Source of the DNA: Commensalibacter nepenthis
Lineage (GTDB): Bacteria; Pseudomonadota; Alphaproteobacteria; Acetobacterales; Acetobacteraceae
Direction of reading: 5' to 3'
Length of the DNA: 64,000 nt
NCBI RefSeq assembly: GCF_029953305.1
Contig: NZ_JASBAN010000001.1
Coordinates: 1,605,001 to 1,669,000 of the forward strand
A program made the position numbers and the translations under genes. Of the stretch, positions 52,866-61,768 are shown in pieces. Position 1 is the first letter of the stretch. Every line of letters starts with the position of its first letter. The notes beneath the pieces were generated by a model, which searched no databases, was not told where the DNA came from, and was given only the letters and a program-made list of their open reading frames with translations.

Positions 52866-53630
52866 TTATATGGAAAATTTTATACCAGTATCGCTAAGGG
52901 TTTTGCGGATATGTAAAAGATCATTCCAAGTTTCCTGTCTTATCTTTGCACTCGCTTGGATTTGCGAAGGATGACGCAAAGGGAATAATTGGAGTGTAAT
53001 ATGGGTTTGTGGAAGATGGATTGTGTGCCATTGCCCTTTTAATTGACTGATGGGGGCAGAGGTTTGCGTCAAAATACGTGCAGGTAGAATGCCAATACTG
53101 AATATAAATTGTGGTTTATAGAGTTCTAATGCTTTATAAAGAAATGGCAAACATGTAGCCAGTTCATTATTGGATAATTGTCGTCCCCCTGGTGGTCGCC
53201 AGGGAATAATCGGCATACGAAAACATTCCTCCAAAGAAAGATCAATGCTGTTTAATAGTTGATTTAACCAAAATTCAGACTGACCAAAGAAAACTTGCCC
53301 ACTACGGTCTTCGTCAGCATCTGGTACTTCACCGATGATAAAAATACGTGAATTTGGATTTCCCTTTGGCAAAACACAGTGCATTGCCGTATTATGTAAT
53401 GGATATTCTTTAAAAGAAGTAATCACTTTGCAAAGTTCATCTATATTTTTTGCTTGTAAGGGTTGATTTGGATGTTTTACAAGTGATTTGTGGTGCACAG
53501 AAGATGTTTTGATAACAGGGATTGAAGGGGTTGACTTTCTATCATCCAAGTGGTTTGTACATAGAGATGCAAGGGTTTCATCAACGCCCCATTCTGAATA
53601 AAGAGTTAAAAGAGATAAATGATCAAACAT
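52866..53630 (-). CDS. Uracil-DNA glycosylase family protein
   Basis: A 254-residue protein. The core (from about residue 92) has FIIGEVPDADEDRSGQVFFG, matching motif A of family 4 uracil-DNA glycosylases, and later FPLRHPSQIQA matching the HPS motif. PWRPPGGRQLSNNELATC corresponds to the block that in classical family 4 enzymes is CRPP-NR-P with an iron-sulfur Cys. Here Trp replaces that Cys, and there is no CxxC at the N-terminus, so the 4Fe-4S cluster is probably lost. GEVPD also differs from the usual GEAPG. Role: likely base-excision repair. The first 90 residues look poorly conserved. Confidence 0.8.
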   Translation of the reverse strand: MFDHLSLLTLYSEWGVDETLASLCTNHLDDRKSTPSIPVIKTSSVHHKSLVKHPNQPLQAKNIDELCKVITSFKEYPLHNTAMHCVLPKGNPNSRIFIIGEVPDADEDRSGQVFFGQSEFWLNQLLNSIDLSLEECFRMPIIPWRPPGGRQLSNNELATCLPFLYKALELYKPQFIFSIGILPARILTQTSAPISQLKGQWHTIHLPQTHITLQLFPLRHPSQIQASAKIRQETWNDLLHIRKTLSDTGIKFSI

Positions 53631-53690
53631 GTTGGGTAACGATCAATCTGAAGGTTGATTCAAATCCTGTTTATTGAAAAGATATACATT

Positions 53691-55451
53691 ATGCAATGTC
53701 CTCGCTTTTTATGCACTATATTTTTATCGATTTCTATGGTTGCTGAATTTTCTTTGGCTGCACATGCTGTGCCTATAGCTCAGGATCCTGATCCTGTTTT
53801 ATCTTTTGAGCATAAAACAGGCGGATATGGTGATTATCTGGCTGCTGTATTTGCTGCCAGAACCGATGATAGTGACATGGCGTCTCGTCTTTATCATAAT
53901 GTTTTGTCTTTACGCCCAACCGATAATGATTTACGTCGAATCACTTTTTATCACAGCGTGTTGGCAGGAAATGACCTTGCGGTGCAATTGGCAAAAACGC
54001 AAAAAGACCCCATTGCTGATTTGATCATGGCGAATGATGCGATTTTGAAGGGACAATGGCAAGATGCGTATCGCTATGTTTCCCATCCTCCCATGGATGT
54101 CTTTAGTCAAATTACCTATCCATTATTACAGGCTTGGTGTTTGTATGGCGAGGGTAAAAAAGATCAAGCTTTGGCGATGCTTATTAAAAATAGCCAAGGG
54201 AAGCCATTATCTGCTTTATATACCTTACATACGGGTATCATGTATGCTTTGGCTAAGGATAATGATAAAGCGGGTGTTTATTTTGAAAAAGCCAATAAAT
54301 CTTTTCCTGGTGAAGACATGCTCTTAACACAGGCTTATGGCAATTGGCTTATTGAGCATCACAGGGCGGGTAAAGCAGAGGCCATGGTAGGGAATTTGGT
54401 TAAAAACTTATCGTTTTTAGAGGTTTCTGCACAAGATATTAAAAATAATCTGCAAAAATTTCCCTTAAAAAATGCACCACAAGCAATCGCACAAGTTTAT
54501 TTAGCAATGGCATCTTTGTTACAGCAAGATCTTGCTTCTCAATTTCCTGATAGTAATATCGATCAAAATCTTGCCAATAAAATTGCGTTACATACTGAAC
54601 AAATTTTTTTGCGCTTGGCGTTAAAGTTAAATCCAGAATTGTCTTCTGCAAAAATGATGCTATCTGGGATTTTAGCACAAGAAAAACATTTTGAGGCAGC
54701 CAGAGATATCCTCTTACCCATTGCTGCCAATGATCCATTAAAGACTGTGATGCAATTACGTGTTGCGCGTTTGAACGCATTGTTAAATCATAACGAGCAA
54801 GCTGAAAAAGAAATCAAAGCCCTTATTCAAGAATATCCTTTGTCCCCTGATATTCAACAGGCGTTGGGAGATTTATATTTTGATGAAAAACAATATAAAA
54901 AAGCCGCCGAAGCCTATACTGCAGTGTTAGAGCTTACCCAATTAATGGATAGCAGTGTTTGGCCAGTATTTTTTGCGCGCGCAGCCTCTTATGAGAAATT
55001 AAATCAATGGGATAAGGCAGAAAAAGATTTAAAACAAGCCTTGGTTTTTGCACCGAATGAACCCATGTTGTTGAATTTTCTAGGATATTCTTGGGTTTTA
55101 AAAGGTAAAAATACCCAAGAAGCACAGGAAATATTACAAAAAGCTGTTGATATTGCCCCAGATGAAGGCGCTATTAGGGACAGCCTCGGATGGGCGATGT
55201 TGGTTAATAACCAACTTGATGATGCGGTAAAGCAATTAGAGCTTGCTGCGGAAACCATTCCACAAGATCCAGAGTTAAATTATCATCTTGGGGTTGCTTA
55301 TTGGAAAACAGGACGGCATCAAGAGGCAATTAATCAATGGAATGTGGCGTTAACTTGTTCGCCTACATCTGAAGAAAAAGAGTTGATTTTAAAAGCATTG
55401 CAAAGTGCTAAAGAAAACAAAGATATACCCGTTATTACTCCAGAAAAATAA
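53691..55451 (+). CDS. Exported tetratricopeptide repeat protein
   Basis: About 586 residues. A signal peptide (MQCPRFLCTIFLSISMVAEF..., cleavage near AAHA) is followed by many TPR units. The clearest are in the second half: IQQALGDLYFDEKQYKKAAEAY, ASYEKLNQWDKAEKDLKQAL, MLLNFLGYSWVLKG and LNYHLGVAYWKTGRHQEAINQW. Such proteins act as periplasmic or outer-membrane scaffolds; no specific partner can be named. I begin at ATG 53691, since the in-frame extension to 53655 spoils the signal peptide. ispE follows after 17 bp and is probably co-transcribed, an arrangement often seen in alphaproteobacteria. Confidence 0.85.
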   Translation: MQCPRFLCTIFLSISMVAEFSLAAHAVPIAQDPDPVLSFEHKTGGYGDYLAAVFAARTDDSDMASRLYHNVLSLRPTDNDLRRITFYHSVLAGNDLAVQLAKTQKDPIADLIMANDAILKGQWQDAYRYVSHPPMDVFSQITYPLLQAWCLYGEGKKDQALAMLIKNSQGKPLSALYTLHTGIMYALAKDNDKAGVYFEKANKSFPGEDMLLTQAYGNWLIEHHRAGKAEAMVGNLVKNLSFLEVSAQDIKNNLQKFPLKNAPQAIAQVYLAMASLLQQDLASQFPDSNIDQNLANKIALHTEQIFLRLALKLNPELSSAKMMLSGILAQEKHFEAARDILLPIAANDPLKTVMQLRVARLNALLNHNEQAEKEIKALIQEYPLSPDIQQALGDLYFDEKQYKKAAEAYTAVLELTQLMDSSVWPVFFARAASYEKLNQWDKAEKDLKQALVFAPNEPMLLNFLGYSWVLKGKNTQEAQEILQKAVDIAPDEGAIRDSLGWAMLVNNQLDDAVKQLELAAETIPQDPELNYHLGVAYWKTGRHQEAINQWNVALTCSPTSEEKELILKALQSAKENKDIPVITPEK

Positions 55452-55468
55452 AATCAAGGATATTTCCA

Positions 55469-56347
55469 ATGATGCAAGAAAAAGCATATGCAAAAATTAA
55501 TCTTAATTTGCATGTCACCGGAAAAAGAGAGGATGGGTATCATTTGTTAGATAGTTTGGTTGTTTTTCCTGATGTTGGGGATTACGTAACAATCATGCCA
55601 GTAGATAGTGAGCATGTTGATTTGGTGAGTTTACAGATGACCGGTCCATTCTTTGGATCATTACAACATGAAGATTTAAAGAATAATTTAATTGTCAAAG
55701 CAGCATATCAATTGGCAACTTATGCTGACAAAGACTTACCACCTGTTAAATTATGCCTTGAAAAGAATTTACCTGTTGCTTCTGGAATTGGTGGGGGTTC
55801 TTCTGATGCTGCGGCAACATTACGGTTATTAATCAACTATTGGGATATAAATATATCCCAACAAGATTTGGCTCAAATGGCTTTAAAGTTGGGGGCAGAC
55901 GTTCCTGTTTGCCTAACCCCTGTTGCGCAACGGATGGAGGGAATAGGGGAAACGCTTTCCTTTTTACCAGAAATGCCTCAGTTTGGAATGGTGTTGGTCA
56001 ATCATGGGGAAGCCGTTTCAACCGCCGAGATTTTTCGTAAGAGAGAGGCTCATTTTTCAGGCTATATAGAGTCTATAACTGAGTTAAATAATTTTGAATC
56101 CCTGATTGGGGAATTATCAAAATTAACCAATGATTTGCAACCTCCTGCTTGTGCGTTAAATCCCAAAATCACGACTGTGCTACAAGCAATAGAGAAATTG
56201 CCTTTGTGCCGCCTATCCAGAATGAGCGGGTCTGGGGCAACATGTTTTGGGCTGTTTGAAACTGCACAACAAGCAAGCTACGCAGCAGATTTATTAGCAC
56301 AACGATATCCTTGGTGGATTTGGGGGGGTGAGGGCAATGTTAAATAG
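55469..56347 (+). CDS. ispE: 4-diphosphocytidyl-2-C-methyl-D-erythritol kinase
   Basis: A 292-residue GHMP kinase, fourth enzyme of the MEP isoprenoid pathway. YAKINLNLHVTGKREDGYH is the N-terminal signature with the catalytic Lys, LPVASGIGGGSSDAAATLR is the ATP-binding GHMP motif, and RMSGSGATCFGLF is the C-terminal glycine-rich motif. Two adjacent ATG codons at 55469 are possible starts. It follows the TPR gene closely. With dxs it gives two MEP-pathway genes in the window. Confidence 0.96.
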   Translation: MMQEKAYAKINLNLHVTGKREDGYHLLDSLVVFPDVGDYVTIMPVDSEHVDLVSLQMTGPFFGSLQHEDLKNNLIVKAAYQLATYADKDLPPVKLCLEKNLPVASGIGGGSSDAAATLRLLINYWDINISQQDLAQMALKLGADVPVCLTPVAQRMEGIGETLSFLPEMPQFGMVLVNHGEAVSTAEIFRKREAHFSGYIESITELNNFESLIGELSKLTNDLQPPACALNPKITTVLQAIEKLPLCRLSRMSGSGATCFGLFETAQQASYAADLLAQRYPWWIWGGEGNVK

Positions 56348-56423
56348 CGACAGGTTTCTATTGTGTTAATTTTATAATAACGATATTCACTATTTTAATA
56401 ATAAGGTAGAGAAAGAGAGTAAA

Positions 56424-56798
56424 ATGGCTATTGATATTAATATTAAAATCTCTGAGGATCGCACGAAAACAACCTTAACGTTTTCTGATGAGAATAACCC
56501 AGGATCAAAAGTAGATCTGACTCAAGCAGAATTAGAGGACCTGATCCGTGTATTGGGGATAGTGAATTGGTCTATGGCTGATGGAAAGCCCATTCCTGAC
56601 ATTAAGGGTGCAAAAATAAAGCCTGCCTATCAAACAAAATGGGCAATACAAAAGGATCAAGATACGACAGGAACGTTACTAGCGTTTCAACATCCTGGTT
56701 ATGGTGCTGTTGGGTTTGTCTTGTCCGATCAACAAACCAAAGACTATACAAAAGCATTGCAAAGAAGTTTAAAAGTCAAAAAAATCAAGACAACCTAA
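56424..56798 (+). CDS. Conserved-looking hypothetical protein, 124 residues
   Basis: A soluble 124-residue protein, MAIDINIKISEDRTKTTLTF...KVKKIKTT. It has mostly beta and amphipathic character, a Lys-rich end and no signal peptide or Cys. GAGAAAGAGAG just before the ATG is a good ribosome binding site, and the following perfect hairpin terminator supports a real gene. I do not recognise a family and give no function. Confidence 0.7.
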   Translation: MAIDINIKISEDRTKTTLTFSDENNPGSKVDLTQAELEDLIRVLGIVNWSMADGKPIPDIKGAKIKPAYQTKWAIQKDQDTTGTLLAFQHPGYGAVGFVLSDQQTKDYTKALQRSLKVKKIKTT

Positions 56799-56799
56799 A

Positions 56800-56839
56800 C
56801 TATAGAAACCTATTTATATTGCAAAATAGGTTTCTATAG
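56800..56839. terminator. Bidirectional hairpin between the 124-residue gene and yqaA-like gene
   Basis: A perfect 16-bp inverted repeat CTATAGAAACCTATTT / AAATAGGTTTCTATAG with a short loop, located between two converging stop codons. Confidence 0.8.
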
Positions 56840-56857
56840 CGTTAACGTTGAAATTGA

Positions 56858-57436
56858 TTAAATATATTTAAATGCTAGAACGCCGCCGAGCAGTAAAATA
56901 CAAAAAGCAGTAGCAACCCAAATCATGCGCTTTTCTATAAAATCTTGAATAGGAGGACCAAATTTATAAAGCAGTGCAGCTTCTGCAAAAAAACGTATTC
57001 CGCGTGTGACTAGGCTGGCAATCATAAAAGGCATAATTGAAAAATGTGCAGCACCCGAAGCAATGGTGACGAATTTATAAGGAATAGGGGTTAATCCTTT
57101 GATTAAAATGATCCACACACCATAATGATTGAATTTCTCTTGTAAATTCAGAAGCTGCTGTTCGGCATGATAAAAATGGACAATTGGCATCGCCAAATAT
57201 TGCAGCAAAAATGCGCCAATAATCCATCCCAATAACCCACCAAAAACACTGAAAAAAGTGCATATGGTTGCGTAAAGCCATGCCTTGTGTCTTTTTGCCA
57301 AGATCATAGGGCATAATAAAACATCAGGAGGGATGGGAAAAAAACTGGCTTCGGCAAAAGCAATACAAGCAAGCCATATGGTTGCATAACGGCTGCCAGC
57401 TAATTGGATAGCACGTTGATAAAGACGGTTAAGCAT
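56858..57436 (-). CDS. YqaA/DedA-like inner membrane protein
   Basis: About 192 residues with four or five membrane helices. Features are AFAEASFFPIPPDVLLCPMILA, in which the E-x-x-x-P-I-P-x-D motif is typical of SNARE-associated (VTT domain) YqaA proteins, and GLTPIPYKFVTIASGAAHFS. Larger DedA relatives flip lipids such as undecaprenyl phosphate; the YqaA branch is not well characterised. I start at ATG 57436, since AGGAAT lies eight bases before it; a longer form to 57457 would contain that site inside the gene. Confidence 0.85.
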   Translation of the reverse strand: MLNRLYQRAIQLAGSRYATIWLACIAFAEASFFPIPPDVLLCPMILAKRHKAWLYATICTFFSVFGGLLGWIIGAFLLQYLAMPIVHFYHAEQQLLNLQEKFNHYGVWIILIKGLTPIPYKFVTIASGAAHFSIMPFMIASLVTRGIRFFAEAALLYKFGPPIQDFIEKRMIWVATAFCILLLGGVLAFKYI

Positions 57437-57522
57437 AAAATTATTCCTGACTATCAAAGAATCAGTATAGTCCTGCCATGTTTATCTTTGATCCGCAAGG
57501 ATTTAAATAGGTTGTAAGGTGC

Positions 57523-58911
57523 TTATGCAATCAATGTCACTTTTGCACATAGACCATTGGGGTGGCGATTGCTCAAGGTAATATCTCCACCTTGTCCGTG
57601 AATAATATTTCTTGTGATTGATAATCCTAAGCCAGTCCCTCCTGTTGCTCGATTGCGACTGGTTTCCATACGAACAAAAGGTTCAAAAACGTGATCCAAT
57701 GCTTCTTCGCTAATCCCTGGTCCGTTGTCTTCGATTAAGATAATGATCCGTCTATCATGATGTGGGTCTTTGGCTATGGGTAATTGTTCTATTTTCAAAG
57801 TAACAGAAACATTTCCTGCATAATGTAGCGCATTTTCCATTAAATTTTGCAAGGCGCGTTTTAAACTAATGGGGCGGGCTTTGGTGGTAATATGTGGGGT
57901 TGGTTCACACAAAAAGATATTGTCTTTTTTGTCAGGATGTGTTTCTTGTAATTCATGAATTAACGTTTGTAATAGCTTTGTTAAATTCAGAGAGACAATA
58001 GGTTCATGGCGTGTGCTGTCTTTGCCAAAATCGAGTGTGGCTTTAATCATACTTTCAAGTTCATCCAAATCAGCAATAAATTTCTTTTGTAATTTGGGAT
58101 CATCAATAAATTCAGAGCGTAATTTCAGGCGTGTGATGGGGGTTCGTAGATCGTGACCAATTGCGAGTAAAAGTTGGGTACGATCATTTACAAAACGATT
58201 AATACGATGCGCCATATTGTTAAAGGCTCTTGCTGCGCGAGCGACTTCCAAAGGACCCGTTTCAGGTAGAGGTGGCGCATTGACATCTTGTCCTAATCTT
58301 TCAGCGGCGGCAGCTAAGGTGCCAACAGGGGCAATTAATCTGCGCACACCCCAAAATGTTAATAACCCTGTTGCGGTTGCCATAACGAAAAAAGCAATTG
58401 GAAAAGTGGCTGATGTAAAAGGGTTAGGAGAGGAAAGTGTATAGCTGATATTTAGCCATTTATTATCATCAGGCAGTTGAAAAGCAATAGCACTGCGATG
58501 GGTATCTCGGTCAGAGGCGGCAATAATTTCTTTGGGGCGTAATTCTGGTGGAAAGAGAACCGTAGTCAGTAAATGAGATACGGTTTGTTCCAATTTTTGA
58601 GAGCGCGGTGTAATTTTTTGTAAGTCTGGTTGATTAGAAAGAAAAATGGTAAAACCATGCATTGGATCGAGGTCATTGATTTCATCAATACGATCGACGC
58701 TATCAACCTCCGAAATATCACGATAGATTGCGGTGGCGCGGTTGGCGGCTTCTTGTTCTTGGGTGATGCGGTCAAAGTCCAGTCGATCTAAGGTATGAAT
58801 CATTAACCCGCAAGCCTCTACCAAACCGATGCCAACGATAAGGAGCAACCCCGTTCTAGCGGCTAACGAAGAAGGCCATAACCGCCATTTTTTCGATGAT
58901 TGTTTAGACAT
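57523..58911 (-). CDS. Sensor histidine kinase, EnvZ/OmpR type
   Basis: About 462 residues. A first membrane helix (LLLIVGIGLVEACGLMI) is followed by a periplasmic sensor domain of about 125 residues, then a second helix (FPIAFFVMATATGLLTFW), a HAMP linker, a His-box AIGHDLRTPITRLKL (phospho-His near residue 253), and an ATPase domain with N box LMENALHYA, G1 IEDNGPGIS and G2 GGTGLGLSI. Its partner regulator gene lies directly upstream on the same strand. I choose MSKQSSKKWRL at 58911 (8-bp overlap with the regulator); the open frame extends to 58983. Confidence 0.92.
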   Translation of the reverse strand: MSKQSSKKWRLWPSSLAARTGLLLIVGIGLVEACGLMIHTLDRLDFDRITQEQEAANRATAIYRDISEVDSVDRIDEINDLDPMHGFTIFLSNQPDLQKITPRSQKLEQTVSHLLTTVLFPPELRPKEIIAASDRDTHRSAIAFQLPDDNKWLNISYTLSSPNPFTSATFPIAFFVMATATGLLTFWGVRRLIAPVGTLAAAAERLGQDVNAPPLPETGPLEVARAARAFNNMAHRINRFVNDRTQLLLAIGHDLRTPITRLKLRSEFIDDPKLQKKFIADLDELESMIKATLDFGKDSTRHEPIVSLNLTKLLQTLIHELQETHPDKKDNIFLCEPTPHITTKARPISLKRALQNLMENALHYAGNVSVTLKIEQLPIAKDPHHDRRIIILIEDNGPGISEEALDHVFEPFVRMETSRNRATGGTGLGLSITRNIIHGQGGDITLSNRHPNGLCAKVTLIA

Positions 58912-59623
58912 GACGGACGGGGACGGCGATGACATATCCCCCTCTATGAACGGTCTTAATGAGTTGAGATTGTCGTCCGTCATCTTGTAATTTGCGTCTG
59001 AGACGACTAAGGGTCACATCGATCGTGCGATCTGTTGGGGGAAGTTCATGTCCGTACAGGATTTCAGAGAGCTGATCTCGTGTGACAATTTTGGGTGCAT
59101 GTTCCAAGAGCGCCAGTAAAAGATCGTATTCTTTTCCTGTCAATGGGGTTTCTGTTTTATCCAAATGCAATAATTGACGTGAGGTTGTATTTAAAATCCA
59201 TTCCCCAAATTGAATCGATTGCTTTTGTTGATGGTCTTTTGATTGAATTCTGCGTTGCGAACGATGCAAGACAGAGTGAATACGTGCAAGTAACTCTCTA
59301 GGATTAAATGGTTTGGAGACGTAATCATCCGCCCCTAATTCCAATCCAATAATTCGATCTGTTTCTTCACCCATGGCGGTTAACATGATAATGGGGATAT
59401 CATCTTGCTGCCTTAACCAATGGGCAATCTCAAAGCCACTTTCACCTGGCAGCATTAAATCTAAAATCACCAGATGATAGGTGTTTTTTTTCCAAATTTG
59501 TCGTGTTTGTTCACCATTATAGGCATGGCTTACTTCAAAATGATGACGTTTTAAGAATTGAGAGAGAAGTTCAACAATTTCATGGTCATCATCGATAATT
59601 AATAAATGTGCAGGATGTTCCAT
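58904..59623 (-). CDS. OmpR-family response regulator
   Basis: A 239-residue regulator. The receiver domain has acidic pocket Asp11-13 (IIDDDHE), phospho-acceptor Asp55 in LVILDLMLPGESG, Thr in IIMLTAMG and Lys in DDYVSKPFNPREL. The C-terminal winged helix carries LTGKEYDLLLALLEHA and DRTIDVTLSRLRRKLQDD. It is the first gene of the pair with the histidine kinase. Its target genes cannot be read from the window; homologues are annotated OmpR and often act on envelope or osmotic responses. Confidence 0.94.
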   Translation of the reverse strand: MEHPAHLLIIDDDHEIVELLSQFLKRHHFEVSHAYNGEQTRQIWKKNTYHLVILDLMLPGESGFEIAHWLRQQDDIPIIMLTAMGEETDRIIGLELGADDYVSKPFNPRELLARIHSVLHRSQRRIQSKDHQQKQSIQFGEWILNTTSRQLLHLDKTETPLTGKEYDLLLALLEHAPKIVTRDQLSEILYGHELPPTDRTIDVTLSRLRRKLQDDGRQSQLIKTVHRGGYVIAVPVRHV

Positions 59624-59687
59624 TGCTGATCCACTATGTTTTTTTGAGGATATATTCGTAAGAATTTTTTTATGAAAGTAAAGATAT

Positions 59688-60143
59688 TTAAATTTGTTTT
59701 TTGTCAGTATAAGTTAAATATAATAAGGGATAAGGTCTATTTTGCTGGTCATGATCTGTACGATGTGTTTGTTGAAAGTCTAGATGTTTGTAAAAATCAA
59801 CGGCTTGAGTATTCTGTTCGTTAACAGTGGTTGTTAAATGAGCATGCTGTGATAAAGCATGCGCAATCAGTGCCTTGCCAATACCTTGTTTACGCAAAGT
59901 ATGGTTAATAAATAAGGCTTCTATATGATTTTCGTTTAAAATCATAAAACCAGTAATTTCTTTTTGTGCGTTCATTGCTAAAATAACTGGTATATTGGGT
60001 ATAAAAGAAGAAAGCTCTTGATGGATAAGATGAAAGTCTTCATTTGATAAAAAATGATGGGTTGCTTTAATCGTATCATGCCATAGATTAATAATAGCTT
60101 GGCTATCTGATGGTGTTGATTGACGAATAGTAATGGTCATCAT
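59688..60143 (-). CDS. GNAT family N-acetyltransferase
   Basis: A 151-residue GNAT protein. It starts MTITIRQSTPSDSQAIINLWHDTI and has IEALFINHTLRKQGIGKALIAHAL, where RKQGIGKAL is the acetyl-CoA pyrophosphate loop (Q/R-x-x-G-x-G/A). NTQAVDFYKHLDFQ is the usual motif B. It resembles E. coli YjaB/YiaC-type acetyltransferases by overall form; the substrate is unknown. It lies 64 bp from the response regulator on the same strand and diverges from the rhodanese gene. Confidence 0.88.
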   Translation of the reverse strand: MMTITIRQSTPSDSQAIINLWHDTIKATHHFLSNEDFHLIHQELSSFIPNIPVILAMNAQKEITGFMILNENHIEALFINHTLRKQGIGKALIAHALSQHAHLTTTVNEQNTQAVDFYKHLDFQQTHRTDHDQQNRPYPLLYLTYTDKKQI

Positions 60144-60229
60144 AGTGCCTTTGATTCTTTTTAAGGTAGTATTGGATATTATCGTGTTTAATGCGTTTTA
60201 TAAATTTATTATTGAGTAAGGACTTTAAA

Positions 60230-60640
60230 ATGATTGATGAAAAAACACCAACTGAAACATGGGATCAGTTAAAGAATAACGAGAATACGGTGTTAATTGA
60301 TGTTCGTACACCTCAAGAGTGGGAACAAATAGGTTATCCTGATCTATCATCTTTGAATAAAAATATTTTAAAGATCAGTGTCCAAAATATTTACGGGGAA
60401 CGAAATAATAATTTCATATCAGATTTGACAGAATCTGGTTTAAAACCAGAACAAACACTTTATTTTGTCTGTCGCTCTGGCAAACGCAGCATGCTTGCCG
60501 CAATGCTGGCGCAACAAGCAGGGTTTTCCCATGTCATCAACGTCCAAGATGGCTTTGAAGGTCCCACAGACCCAACAGGTCAAACGGGTAAAATTGCGGG
60601 ATGGTTGGCTGAAAAGCTGCCTGCGATTCAGCCAATATAG
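60230..60640 (+). CDS. Rhodanese-like sulfurtransferase
   Basis: A 136-residue single-domain rhodanese. VLIDVRTPQEWEQIGYPDL is the CH2A-like motif, and the active site is YFVCRSGKRS with catalytic Cys81. The end GFEGPTDPTGQTGKIAGWLAE is the form usual in alphaproteobacteria. It moves sulfane sulfur or handles persulfide in the cytoplasm; the partner is unknown. I start at ATG 60230 with AAGGAC nine bases upstream, not at the in-frame 60191. Confidence 0.9.
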   Translation: MIDEKTPTETWDQLKNNENTVLIDVRTPQEWEQIGYPDLSSLNKNILKISVQNIYGERNNNFISDLTESGLKPEQTLYFVCRSGKRSMLAAMLAQQAGFSHVINVQDGFEGPTDPTGQTGKIAGWLAEKLPAIQPI

Positions 60641-60647
60641 TCTTTAA

Positions 60648-61544
60648 TTATTTATGTGATGCTGTTTCAGCGTCATATAATACTTCCAGCACAACGCACC
60701 AAGGGTAACGAGAATCATAGCTGGTGCCGTTTGGATCAGCAAGTTTCCCTGATGTATCAACAGGCACATGAGTCAAAGCCACAGAATCATCGACATTTCC
60801 GCCAATGATACTGATTTGACGTCCAAAAGGTTGTCCATTTTCATTGACAGACACGACAATACCGCAATGTGCTGGAAACATGTAACCCGTAGGTAAACTA
60901 GAGAAACGGATACTATCTCTGTTTTTTCCACGTGCGGTACAAATCATATCTCCAAGTTTAGGCGCATAGTTGGCTGGGTCTTGAGCACGTAGGATTTGAG
61001 ATTCTCCAGAAGCTGCCGCATTAATATAGGTGGCATGGTTAGGAGAGTAGGGGAAACGATTATTTGCACCTGCAATACGCATCACGTAAGAGAGGAACGC
61101 CGCAGACCATGCATAATGTCCGTCATTACGGAAATTAAATACAGTGCCATTGGAGTTATGTTTGCCTGTATAGCTGCCTTCGGGCATGCCTGGATCCATA
61201 CCAATCCACCAATACTCGCCAACACGTTGCCATAGACCAGGCATGCGCTCGGCTTTGAAATCTGGTACTTCTGGTTCGGGATGTTGTAACGGATCGTAAT
61301 CTGCAACGGGTTGACCAAATAAACGCCATTCACGCAAAGCAATTGCAACGGCTTCTTGTCTTGCAAAAGGTTCAAAATTATTCGTGGCAAAATCAGGGAC
61401 ACGATCATCATAATATGATTGTTGCTGTTGAGGGGATGTTCCCCTTGGATTTGTATGAATTTGTTGATTAGAGGGACCACCACAAGCGGTTAAAAATCCC
61501 AATATAATGAACGGTGACAACTTACGAATCATGTTTTTATTCAA
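60648..61544 (-). CDS. Lipoprotein of DUF2272 type
   Basis: A 298-residue exported protein. The N-terminus MNKNMIRKLSPFIILGFLTAC has a lipobox FLTAC with lipidated Cys21. A Gln/Asn-rich spacer precedes the conserved domain, which begins RQEAVAIALREWRLFGQPV and contains RVGEYWWIGM, AWSAAFLSYVMRIAGA, LGDMICTARGK and FPAHCGIVV. The pattern with Cys and His near a Trp-Ser-Ala motif suggests a papain-like or NlpC/CHAP-like fold, matching DUF2272; enzymatic activity is not established. It converges with the rhodanese gene. Confidence 0.78.
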   Translation of the reverse strand: MNKNMIRKLSPFIILGFLTACGGPSNQQIHTNPRGTSPQQQQSYYDDRVPDFATNNFEPFARQEAVAIALREWRLFGQPVADYDPLQHPEPEVPDFKAERMPGLWQRVGEYWWIGMDPGMPEGSYTGKHNSNGTVFNFRNDGHYAWSAAFLSYVMRIAGANNRFPYSPNHATYINAAASGESQILRAQDPANYAPKLGDMICTARGKNRDSIRFSSLPTGYMFPAHCGIVVSVNENGQPFGRQISIIGGNVDDSVALTHVPVDTSGKLADPNGTSYDSRYPWCVVLEVLYDAETASHK

Positions 61545-61768
61545 TCATCTTATAAATAAGGCGTTAACAGATAGGAAGGGTGTATTAATAAGTATCCTTG
61601 TGTAAAATAGTTTTTACTTTTTTAAAATGATTTTTATTTACCAGAATACAGCATTATAAAAGAATTGTTGCTTTTTAGCACTTTAATATATCATGAAATA
61701 TTATATTCTATCTGATTATCATGTATTTTATGATCTATTTTTAATTTATATATAGTTAAGGTTTTTTC

